The position numbers and the translations under genes are program-made. Source: JASEHD01 sp964471945 (GTDB lineage Bacteria; Bacteroidota; Ignavibacteria; UBA10030; SZUA-254). From it: DNA of 21,460 nucleotides. Shown piece by piece: positions 1-7,100 of this stretch; the first letter of the stretch is position 1; every line of letters begins with the position of its first letter. The notes under the pieces are model-generated. The model saw nothing but the letters and a program-made list of their open reading frames with translations, searched no databases and was not told where the DNA came from. The stretch covers positions 1 to 21,460 of the forward strand of contig CAYYIJ010000038.1 in the NCBI GenBank assembly GCA_964471945.1, written 5' to 3'.

Positions 1-1201
1 TTCTTCGCTTCGCTTGTACCGTTCGCGGTTATTTGGTAATAATACACTCCGCTAGAAACTGTATTACCCGCTTCATTCCTACCATTCCAAATAACCGAGT
101 GATTTCCTGCCTGTTGAGTTTCATCAACGAGTGTCTTAACTAATTGCCCAATATAGATTTGATTCGAATATTCATCTGTGTGCCATAAAAATCCGCCACC
201 AAATGCCAGTGCCTGTGGACCATATCCAGGTGATTTAAATTTTTTTAGCACGTTTCCGTTAGCAGGATCTATCTGAAATATTGAATCAAGCCCCCACTCT
301 GAGTACCAAAGATTATTCCCGTCCCATGCAACGCTACGCCCTTCTTCATCAAATGAGAGGTTTGGTATTATATCGAAGCGAACCGAATCTAAAATTGAAC
401 CATTGGACAAATTTAGTTTAAATGCCTGGTAGCCATAATTAACACCCCACAAAATCCCCGGCTCTCCAAGTTCAATGTTATTTACAGAGGGAGAAATTTT
501 AATTTGTTTTTGATCGATGGCACCCAATTTCTCATATCCTTTTTTTATAGCGAGTGCAACCAATATCATTCTAACATGTTGTTTGTAAATTTCCTGATAA
601 GTCAACATCTTAACTAATTTGGATAAGATGCCAGGAATTTCATTTTCAGTTATAATTATTTGGTAAATCTCGTGCAGTAAATCCTCATCTCGGATAGTAA
701 CACAACCTGAAAGTATGTCGCATGTTGTAAGTTCTAAATAATATTCATCGAAGTGTTTGGTCAATTTGAATTGTGTTTGGTTGCTAAGTGCGATTTTAAT
801 GTTCCGAAGTATTTTGCCAAGTGCAGGATCAGCTTCGTTATAAAGTCGAAAGATGTTATCGTTCACTATCGAAAATACTAGTCGGCGGAGGTGTACAAAA
901 AGATGTTCTTCTGGTTCGTTCTCTGCTGAGATTCCCTGATAATTAAAATACTTTACAATCTCATGAAGTTCGTTCGAGGGACCTAGTGAAAATAATTCTA
1001 CAATGCAATCGTGTGTAATATCTGCTTCCGATAAGCCGAGTAAATCCGTCGGAAGTATTTTAGAAACGATCTTACTTCTGATTAGTCGTCGTGCGACAGA
1101 ATAACATAAGCGATACAACTCTTGAAGATGGCGTTGGCTGTAATTTCCAATGCATACATTTTGCAGGAGTTCCTTTAATGGGATTTTTGCTTAATGTCCA
1201 T
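1..1201 (-). CDS. Mosaic ORF, partial: sigma-like N-terminus, propeller-like repeats, FlgD-Ig C-terminus; start frameshifted
   Basis: Reading the minus strand, one frame stays open from 1190 to the left edge (about 396 codons, no stop). The first ~225 residues are helical and cytoplasmic in character, with segments such as LYRLCYSVARRLI and SEADITHDCIVELF that weakly recall sigma-70 region 2. From about 470 downward the frame reads like beta-propeller blades (WDGNNLWYSEW, IDPANGNVLKKF, GYGPQALAFGGGFLW). From about 149 downward it is a FlgD-Ig-like domain (GQLVKTLVDE, WNGRNEAGNTVSSGVYYY), usually found at the C-terminus of secreted FCB-group proteins. The frame has no ATG before 608. An ATG at 1201-1199 begins MDIKQK in another frame and stops after 8 codons; one extra A in the five-A run at 1184-1188 would join it to the long frame as MDIKQKIPLKELLQ. 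This may be a pseudogene or a fusion. The function is unknown and the C-terminal end lies outside the window. Confidence 0.55.
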
Positions 1202-1276
1202 TACGGTGGATTGGTAAAAAAGATATTAAAAATTAAGAAGAAATAGGAAGAATAACGATAAAATATTTTTTTATTT

Positions 1277-1290
1277 ACGAATTTTTTCGT
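1277..1290. promoter_or_regulatory. Small inverted repeat in the hicBA upstream region
   Basis: ACGAA-TTTT-TTCGT is a 5-bp inverted repeat in the very AT-rich 188-bp gap between the divergent left-edge ORF and hicB. HicB-type antitoxins commonly repress their own operon by binding palindromes near the promoter, so an operator role is possible. The arms are short, and the HicB here shows no obvious DNA-binding domain, so this is weak. No convincing -35/-10 pair with normal spacing was found. Confidence 0.2.
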
Positions 1291-1389
1291 TTGATTAACC
1301 TATAAATGATTCAATCATCTTTGACTTTCCCCTCACTATTTCATATATTTTTTAAAGAAAACATAAAAATCTCAAGATTTGAGGATAAT

Positions 1390-1623
1390 ATGAAAGTTTT
1401 GAACTATAAGATTTTACTAAGAAATGAACCAGAGGGTGGTTATACGGTCATGGTACCTTCACTTCCCGGATGTGTTACTTTTGGAGATACAATAGAAGAA
1501 TCCATCAAATGTGCAAAGGATGCAATTCAACTTTATATTGAAAGTCTCATTGAACATGGTGAAGAAATTCCTACAGAAGAAAAGACGTTAGAGTATACTC
1601 TTACTGTAGAAGCGAATGCCTAA
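1390..1623 (+). CDS. hicB: HicB-family antitoxin
   Basis: The 77-residue product has the HicB partial RNase H-like fold signature: a KILLRNEPEGGYTVMVPSLPGC strand region, then GDTIEESIKCAKDAIQLYIE and a short acidic tail. In the family it neutralises HicA by direct binding. The start was placed at 1390 because GAGG at 1381-1384 gives good ribosome-binding-site spacing and the family begins at this MKVLNYKI-like strand. The frame could extend upstream to 1306, but that part has a low-complexity Phe/Ile-rich composition. No ribbon-helix-helix or HTH tail is visible, so this is the short HicB form. It overlaps hicA by 8 nt, which fits translational coupling. The order is antitoxin first. Confidence 0.88.
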   Translation: MKVLNYKILLRNEPEGGYTVMVPSLPGCVTFGDTIEESIKCAKDAIQLYIESLIEHGEEIPTEEKTLEYTLTVEANA

Positions 1624-1840
1624 ACTTCCAACAATCACACTAAAGGAAATTATCTCGATCCTTGAAAAAAAAGGATATATCCTCGATAGGATAAAAGGCA
1701 GTCATCATATATATTATCATCGAAACACTAAAAGAAGAGTAATTGTACCATTGCATAAAAGTGATTTACCCAAAGGGACATTACTTGAGATTTTTAAACA
1801 GGCAGGACTGAGTAAAAAAGAATTATCTGACCTTATGTGA
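1616..1840 (+). CDS. hicA: HicA-family mRNA interferase toxin
   Basis: The 74-residue protein has the double-stranded-RNA-binding-like HicA fold. The helix KEIISILEKKGYILDRI leads to GSHHIYYH, whose first histidine (about residue 30) aligns with the conserved catalytic His, then RRVIVPLH and a C-terminal helix (LLEIFKQAGLSKKEL). HicA toxins cleave mRNA and tmRNA independently of ribosomes and are held inactive by HicB. The start codon lies inside the end of hicB. The module ends 30 nt before lpdA, with no terminator visible between, so read-through into the dehydrogenase cluster is possible. Confidence 0.9.
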   Translation: MPKLPTITLKEIISILEKKGYILDRIKGSHHIYYHRNTKRRVIVPLHKSDLPKGTLLEIFKQAGLSKKELSDLM

Positions 1841-1870
1841 TTGATCAAGAATTATTGATAAGAACATTTT

Positions 1871-3265
1871 ATGCCAGAACGACAATTTGATATAGCGATA
1901 ATCGGAAGCGGACCTGGTGGATATGTTGCGGCAGTACGCGCCGCACAGTTAGGTCTTAATACAGCGATCATCGAGCGAGATAAAATTGGTGGAATATGTC
2001 TTAACTGGGGTTGTATTCCAACAAAAGCACTTCTCAAGAGTGCCGAAGTCTACCAGCATTTTCACAGGGCAGATGAATTTGGAATCTCTGCAAAAGATAT
2101 TTCGTTCGATTTTCCCAAGATCATTAAACGAAGCAGAGATGTAGCACATAGAAATTCAAAAGGTGTCGAGTATCTCTTCAAGAAAAATAAAATTGATCTC
2201 ATATCGGGATTCGGAAAGATTATTGATAAGGGGAAAATTGAAATAAGCAAAGACGATAAACCTGTAGAAAATATTTTAGCTAAACATATCATCATAGCAA
2301 CTGGTGCACGACCGCGTTCATTCCCAAATATACAAATCGATGGTAAGCAAGTAATTACAAGTACCGAAGCGATGCTGTTGCAGCAGCCACCCAAATCGAT
2401 AATCATTATTGGTGCCGGTGCTATCGGTGTTGAATTTGGATATTTCTATAATGCGTTTGGAACGAAAGTAAACATTATCGAGATGATGCCGAATATTCTA
2501 CCGATAGAAGATAAAGAGATTTCAAAATTACTTGAAAGTAATTTAAAGAAATCAGGTATTGAGATTCTAACAAATTCAAAAGTGGAGAGTGTTATTACAG
2601 ATAATCAAGCTCGGGTATTATTAACCACAAAAGACGCAAAGAAAGAGTTAGTCTCGGAGGTAGTGTTAGTAGCAATTGGTGTTCAAGGAAATATCGAAAA
2701 TATCGGTCTCGAGTCGGTAGGTATCAAAGTTGAAAAGGGATGGATACAAGTCGATGATTTCGGAAAAACAAACATCGATGGTATTTATGCAATCGGCGAT
2801 GTTGCAGGACCACCATGGCTTGCTCACGTTGCCTCGAGGGAAGGTATCGTTTGTGTTGAGAAGATTGTGGGAAAAGATCCACACCCGATAGATTGGAATA
2901 ATATACCCGGGTGTACTTATTGCCAGCCTCAGGTTGCAAGCATCGGTTTGACTGAAGAGAAAGCAATTGAATTAGGATATAAAATTAAAATTGGGCGTTT
3001 TCCTTTTACAGCAAGCGGTAAAGCACGGGCGATTGGTGAAACCGATGGCTTAGTGAAATTAATATTCGATGAAAAATATGGTGAGCTTCTTGGTGGGCAC
3101 ATCCTTGGGACTGATGCAACTGAGATGATTGCAGAGCTTGGGCTTGCAAAAACATTAGAAACGACACCTGAGGCTATTATAAGAACGATTCATGCACATC
3201 CGACACTTTCAGAAGCAATTATGGAAGCATCTGAAAATGCAGAAGGACATGCGATTCATATATGA
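1871..3265 (+). CDS. lpdA: Dihydrolipoyl dehydrogenase (E3)
   Basis: This is the E3 flavoprotein of 2-oxoacid dehydrogenase complexes, which reoxidises dihydrolipoyl groups on E2 with NAD+. The 464 residues match the family length. Visible elements are the FAD Rossmann motif GSGPGG (12-17), the redox disulfide pair C43/C48 in GGICLNWGCIPTKA, the NAD-binding GAGAIGVEFG, the second FAD segment IDGIYAIGDVAG, and the C-terminal interface dyad HAHPTLSE (H443/E448). It opens a cluster carrying lipB, E1, E2 and lipA, so it very likely serves the complex encoded downstream. Its TGA stop lies inside the first unit of a degenerate heptamer repeat. Confidence 0.97.
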   Translation: MPERQFDIAIIGSGPGGYVAAVRAAQLGLNTAIIERDKIGGICLNWGCIPTKALLKSAEVYQHFHRADEFGISAKDISFDFPKIIKRSRDVAHRNSKGVEYLFKKNKIDLISGFGKIIDKGKIEISKDDKPVENILAKHIIIATGARPRSFPNIQIDGKQVITSTEAMLLQQPPKSIIIIGAGAIGVEFGYFYNAFGTKVNIIEMMPNILPIEDKEISKLLESNLKKSGIEILTNSKVESVITDNQARVLLTTKDAKKELVSEVVLVAIGVQGNIENIGLESVGIKVEKGWIQVDDFGKTNIDGIYAIGDVAGPPWLAHVASREGIVCVEKIVGKDPHPIDWNNIPGCTYCQPQVASIGLTEEKAIELGYKIKIGRFPFTASGKARAIGETDGLVKLIFDEKYGELLGGHILGTDATEMIAELGLAKTLETTPEAIIRTIHAHPTLSEAIMEASENAEGHAIHI

Positions 3266-3304
3266 GCTATAAGCTTAGAGCGAAAGGGCATAGAGCGATA
3301 GATG
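3262..3304 (+). repeat. Degenerate heptanucleotide tandem repeat (about NNGAGCN) at the lpdA 3' end
   Basis: Reading from 3262: ATGAGCT, ATAAGCT, TAGAGCG, AAAGGGCA (8 nt), TAGAGCG, ATAGATG. The 7-nt spacing and the GAGC core repeat imperfectly. The lpdA stop codon (3263-3265) falls inside the first unit. The same kind of array, longer, lies inside polA at 16825-16914. It resembles in type the short heptanucleotide repeats known from some cyanobacterial intergenic regions. Here the family identity is inferred only from the two copies in this window. Confidence 0.6.
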
Positions 3305-3347
3305 GGTGATAACTAATAACAAATTATTTATGATGAAGGGAATAAAA

Positions 3348-3572
3348 ATGAAGGATGATAATATCCAAGCATCAAACGAAACTCTCGCAATCGAAGAGTT
3401 GTATATACAGCTTCGGGCGATGAAAAAAGTGTTAGAAGAAAAAGGGCTGATGACTGAGGATGATTTTCGGATAGCTTATGCTCGAGAGATAGTTGTAAGT
3501 CCGGGGGTGCAGGCAGGAACGAAAATAACCGATTATTTATCTGAGCATCGGAAGAAATTTCTGCGCTCATGA
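3348..3572 (+). CDS. Small hypothetical protein coupled to lipB
   Basis: The product has 74 residues from the ATG at 3348; the frame also offers GTG at 3306 and ATGs at 3330 and 3333. AAGGGA about 6-11 nt upstream favours 3348. It is charged and helical, with an amphipathic stretch (ELYIQLRAMKKVLEEKGLMTEDDF) and no Cys, signal peptide or membrane segment. The LEEKGL-x-TEDDF pattern loosely resembles the N-terminal helix of nitrile hydratase-type subunits, but nothing else supports that. Its stop overlaps the lipB start (ATGA), so the two are probably translationally coupled, and a lipoate or dehydrogenase-related role is a guess from position only. Confidence 0.65.
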   Translation: MKDDNIQASNETLAIEELYIQLRAMKKVLEEKGLMTEDDFRIAYAREIVVSPGVQAGTKITDYLSEHRKKFLRS

Positions 3573-4279
3573 ACAAGCTTCAAATTGTGGACCTCGGATT
3601 AACGGCATATCAACCGACGTGGGAATTGCAGCAAAAGATTTTCGATCTTCGGGCTAATAAAAAGATTATCGATGTTCTTTTGCTCACAGAACATCATCAT
3701 GTATACACACTTGGTAAGAGCGGTGACAAAACGCATTTACTTGCAGGACAAATGGAATTACAAGCATCAGGTGCGGATGTCTATCATATTGATAGGGGTG
3801 GTGATGTTACATATCATGGACCTGGACAACTTGTCGGTTATCCTATTTTAGATTTGAGTCATTATTATCTCGATTTGCATCGATACCTTCGCGATATTGA
3901 GGAAATACTGATAAGAACATTGAAAGATTTTGGAATCAAGGGCCATCGGGAGGAAAATTACACCGGTGTTTGGGCTGGTTCCGATAAGATTGCAGCTATC
4001 GGTGTGAAGGTAAGCAGATGGATAACGATGCATGGATTTTCACTTAATGTAAACACGAAGCTTTCATATTTTGACCGTATCATACCATGTGGAATCTTTC
4101 ATAAAGGTATTACGTCGATGGAGCGAATTCTCGGGAACGAGGTGTCTATTCAAGATGTTATTAAATCGGTGTCATCGCACTTTGGTGACGTCTTTGGAAT
4201 TCATACTATCACTGCTGATAAAGATGAATTATTTTCAACAATCAATAAGTTATCAAACAATAAAATAGAATGTCTTTAA
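3569..4279 (+). CDS. lipB: Octanoyltransferase (lipoate biosynthesis)
   Basis: LipB moves octanoyl groups from acyl carrier protein to the lipoyl-domain lysine of E2-type proteins. The 236 residues carry the family signature RGGDVTYHGPGQLVGYPIL (76-94), the catalytic lysine in GVKVSRW (K147) and the acyl-thioester cysteine in IIPCGI (C174). The start overlaps the preceding small gene by 4 nt and the end overlaps E1 by up to 10 nt. lipA at 8471 completes the endogenous lipoylation pathway, and the E2 encoded at 7101 is the obvious acceptor. Confidence 0.96.
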   Translation: MNKLQIVDLGLTAYQPTWELQQKIFDLRANKKIIDVLLLTEHHHVYTLGKSGDKTHLLAGQMELQASGADVYHIDRGGDVTYHGPGQLVGYPILDLSHYYLDLHRYLRDIEEILIRTLKDFGIKGHREENYTGVWAGSDKIAAIGVKVSRWITMHGFSLNVNTKLSYFDRIIPCGIFHKGITSMERILGNEVSIQDVIKSVSSHFGDVFGIHTITADKDELFSTINKLSNNKIECL

Positions 4280-6324
4280 TGAAGCGATCAAAAGATACAG
4301 AAGAAAACAAATGTGAGGCAATTAGTCTCTCGAAAGAGCGTCTGTTGGAAGCATATCGGTTTATGTATGCTGCTCGGAAAACGGATGATAAGATTTTAGT
4401 TCTACTCAAACAGGGTAAGATATTTTTCCATATTGGAGGTTCAGGCCATGAAGCGATACAGGTAGCGACAGCTTTCGCTTTGAAAAAAGGAGAAGATTGG
4501 TCGTATCCATATTATCGCGATCTTGCCTACGTTTTAAGTATGGGTTACACTGTGAAAGAAGTACTTGCTGAAGCAATGCACCGCGCAAGCGCACCAAGCA
4601 GTGGTGGCTTTGTAATGCCATTCAATTATGGACACAAGAAATTGAGAATTCCTTCACAATCAAGTGTTACCGGTACACAATTTCTACATGCGGTTGGTAC
4701 GGCTTTGGCACAGGTAAAAGATGGCACAAAAAACATTGTGTATGTTTCTTCCGGTGAAGGAACAACCAGCCAAGGAGAATTCCATGAAGCTATTAACTGG
4801 GCATCTCGGGAAAAACTTCCGGTGATTTTTGTTATTCAGGATAATAAATATGCAATCTCCGTAACAAAGAAAGAACAAACTGCTGGTGAATCGATATACG
4901 AAGTCGTTCAGGGATACCACGGGCTGAACCGGTACGAAGTCGATGGATGCGATTTTGTTGAATCTCATAGAATTTCAGTCGAAGCTGTCGAACGTGCACG
5001 AAGCGGCAAAGGACCAAGTTTAATACTGGCACACACAGTCCGGTTGCTGGCGCATTCGTCATCTGACGACCAGAGAAAATATCGGAGTGAAGAAGATTTA
5101 GCACTTGATAAAGCGAGAGATCCAATACCGAATTTCGAAAAATATCTTCTCTCAAATAAATTGGTAACAAGCGAGGATATTAAAAATATTCAAACCGAAG
5201 TACAGAATGAAATTGATCAAGCTGTTGATGAAGTTGAAACCGAGCCTCAACAGGACCCTGTAAATTTAATGAAGTATGTTTATTCTCCAAAGATAATTGT
5301 ACCAATTAAAGGTTTTATAGAACATGAACATCGAGGTGAAAAGATAGTAATGGTGGACGCGATCAACCATGCAATGGCAGAAGAGATCGAGCGCAATCCA
5401 AAAATTCTTGTTTATGGTGAAGATGTAGGTGGAGATAAAGGGGGTGTTTTCACTGCTACGAAAGATTTAACAAAGAAATTCGGTTGGGAACGAGTATTCA
5501 ATTCACCACTTGCAGAAGCAAGTATCATCGGTACTGCTGTCGGATTATCGATTGCAGGTTATAAACCAGTGGTTGAGATACAATTTGGTGATTATATCTG
5601 GACTGCCTTTATGCAGTTGCGCGATGAAGTTGCAATGATGCGTTTTCGTTCAAACAACGAATGGGCAAATCCGATGGTTGTACGTGTTGCGATTGGCGGT
5701 TATATACATGGTGGATTATATCATAGTCAGTCAATCGATGGATTCTTCACACATATACCAGGTATTAGAGTTGTAATTCCATCAAATGCCGCTGACGCAA
5801 AAGGATTGTTAAAGACCGCCTGCCGTTCCGACGATCCAGTGATGTTCCTTGAACATAAAGGATTATACCGCGCAAGTTTTGCTGCTTCCTTTGAGCCGGA
5901 TGAAAATTACCTTGTTCCGTTTGGATTAGCGAAAACTGTCCGGTCTGGTGATGATATCACAGTTATAACATGGGGAATGATGGTTCAGCGTTCGCTTGAA
6001 GCTGCGCGGAAATTGGAGGAGAGTGGTGTAAGCGTTGAGGTAGTTGACCTTCGTACCCTAAATCCACTCGACAAAGATGCGATACTCGATTCGGTGCGGA
6101 AGACGGGAAAGGTTTTAATCGTTCATGAAGATACATTGACAGGTGGGTTCGGTGCTGAGGTCGCGGCAATAATTGCTGATGAAGTATTCACGCGCCTCGA
6201 TGCACCGATAAAGCGGATCGCAGCGAAAGATTGTCCTATTCCATACGGACCAACACTCGAGAATGTTATGTTGCCGCAAACAGCGGATATAATTATTGCG
6301 TTGAACGAACTATCGCATTTCTAA
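4270..6324 (+). CDS. 2-oxoacid (probably branched-chain) dehydrogenase E1, fused alpha and beta subunits
   Basis: This thiamine diphosphate enzyme decarboxylates a 2-oxoacid and passes the acyl group to lipoyl-E2. In the 684 residues the alpha part (about 20-335) has GSGHEA, the ThDP motif as GEG (162-164, usually GDG) ending in QDN (190-192), and AHSSSDDQRKYRS, like the phosphorylation loop of branched-chain E1 alpha. A linker at about 310-355 is rich in Glu and Gln. The beta part (about 355-684) has YGEDVGGDKGGVF, with the ThDP-activating glutamate (E384), and the LAEASIIGTAVGLSIAGYKP region. Such fusions occur in Bacteroidota relatives. The substrate preference is inferred from the loop only. 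The start could be 4270, or 4279, where TAATG overlaps the lipB stop. Confidence 0.93.
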   Translation: MSLMKRSKDTEENKCEAISLSKERLLEAYRFMYAARKTDDKILVLLKQGKIFFHIGGSGHEAIQVATAFALKKGEDWSYPYYRDLAYVLSMGYTVKEVLAEAMHRASAPSSGGFVMPFNYGHKKLRIPSQSSVTGTQFLHAVGTALAQVKDGTKNIVYVSSGEGTTSQGEFHEAINWASREKLPVIFVIQDNKYAISVTKKEQTAGESIYEVVQGYHGLNRYEVDGCDFVESHRISVEAVERARSGKGPSLILAHTVRLLAHSSSDDQRKYRSEEDLALDKARDPIPNFEKYLLSNKLVTSEDIKNIQTEVQNEIDQAVDEVETEPQQDPVNLMKYVYSPKIIVPIKGFIEHEHRGEKIVMVDAINHAMAEEIERNPKILVYGEDVGGDKGGVFTATKDLTKKFGWERVFNSPLAEASIIGTAVGLSIAGYKPVVEIQFGDYIWTAFMQLRDEVAMMRFRSNNEWANPMVVRVAIGGYIHGGLYHSQSIDGFFTHIPGIRVVIPSNAADAKGLLKTACRSDDPVMFLEHKGLYRASFAASFEPDENYLVPFGLAKTVRSGDDITVITWGMMVQRSLEAARKLEESGVSVEVVDLRTLNPLDKDAILDSVRKTGKVLIVHEDTLTGGFGAEVAAIIADEVFTRLDAPIKRIAAKDCPIPYGPTLENVMLPQTADIIIALNELSHF

Positions 6325-6330
6325 ATTAAT

Positions 6331-6528
6331 ATGATAAAAAATGCAATAAGGTTGAAAATATTTGAAAACAATTTAACTAAACGAACCAAATCGGGGTATC
6401 GGCAGAATGTAAAGATAGTCAATGCCTTGTTGTTACATGCTATTAAATTAAAAAAATTTCCTTCCAAAAATAAGTTGGATGGAATCGAAGTTGATATCCG
6501 TTTCGCAAAGGCAATAAATGATGTTTGA
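6331..6528 (+). CDS. Small protein, probable partner of the adjacent nucleotidyltransferase
   Basis: The 65-residue protein is basic and helical (MIKNAIRLKIFENNL, QNVKIVNALLLHAIKLKKFP), with a C-terminal GIEVDIRFAKAIN. I do not recognise a named domain. The wording resembles short proteins that I recall next to AbiEii-like or MNT-like nucleotidyltransferase genes, where such a protein can act as antitoxin. It starts 6 nt after the E1 stop and overlaps the next gene by 11 nt, so the pair looks like one translationally coupled cassette. Confidence 0.65.
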   Translation: MIKNAIRLKIFENNLTKRTKSGYRQNVKIVNALLLHAIKLKKFPSKNKLDGIEVDIRFAKAINDV

Positions 6529-7081
6529 TAAACTCATTGTTAAAACTGCCAAACACCTTGATAAAATGAAAATCCCATATATGATAATGGGTGGTCAGGC
6601 CGTATTGAAGTATGGTGAACCGCGATTAACAAGAGATATTGATATTACACTTGGAATTGGGATTGAAAAATATTCTTTAATTCAGGAATTAATAAAAAAC
6701 ACGAAACTGAAATTCCTTGTTCGCTCTCCGAAGAAATTTGTAAAACAATTCTATGTTATGCCAGTTATCGAACCAAAAAGTCAGATTAGGATTGATTTTA
6801 TTTTTTCGGATTCGATGTTTGAACGAAATGCGATTAAAAGATCTGGATTCGTCAGGATACTTGATAAAAAGATACGTTTTGCTTCCGCCGAAGATGTTAT
6901 TATTCAAAAAATAATTGCAGGTCGACCTAGAGACATTGAAGATGTTTCAACAATCTTGCTGAAACAATCAAAGTTGAATATAAGGTACATTAGAAAATGG
7001 TTAAGTAAATTCGAAATAAATCAAGATGTTTCGCTTTTAAAAATATTCAATCATCTTTTTAAAGAATGTAGAATTAAATAA
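6518..7081 (+). CDS. Nucleotidyltransferase, AbiEii/MNT-like toxin-type family
   Basis: The 187-residue protein has the polymerase-beta-type nucleotidyltransferase core: MGGQAVLKYGEPRLTRDIDITL with the GG pair (25-26) and the DxD metal ligands (D40, D42), a third aspartate in IRIDFIF (D93), and the later motif EDVIIQKIIAGRPRDIEDV (125-143), typical of AbiEii-like and related proteins. Family members transfer nucleotides to tRNA or protein targets and are often type IV or II toxins paired with a small upstream gene. The catalytic residues look intact. It sits between E1 and E2 of the dehydrogenase operon and has a lower GC content by eye than its neighbours, which fits late insertion. The target is unknown. 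Confidence 0.82.
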   Translation: MMFDKLIVKTAKHLDKMKIPYMIMGGQAVLKYGEPRLTRDIDITLGIGIEKYSLIQELIKNTKLKFLVRSPKKFVKQFYVMPVIEPKSQIRIDFIFSDSMFERNAIKRSGFVRILDKKIRFASAEDVIIQKIIAGRPRDIEDVSTILLKQSKLNIRYIRKWLSKFEINQDVSLLKIFNHLFKECRIK

Positions 7082-7100
7082 TAAAGTTTGAAAGAACAAT

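Noticed and set aside
1306..1389. N-terminal extension of hicB from the ATG at 1306
   Set aside because: The Phe/Ile-rich extension is unlike HicB, and GAGG before 1390 fits the canonical start.
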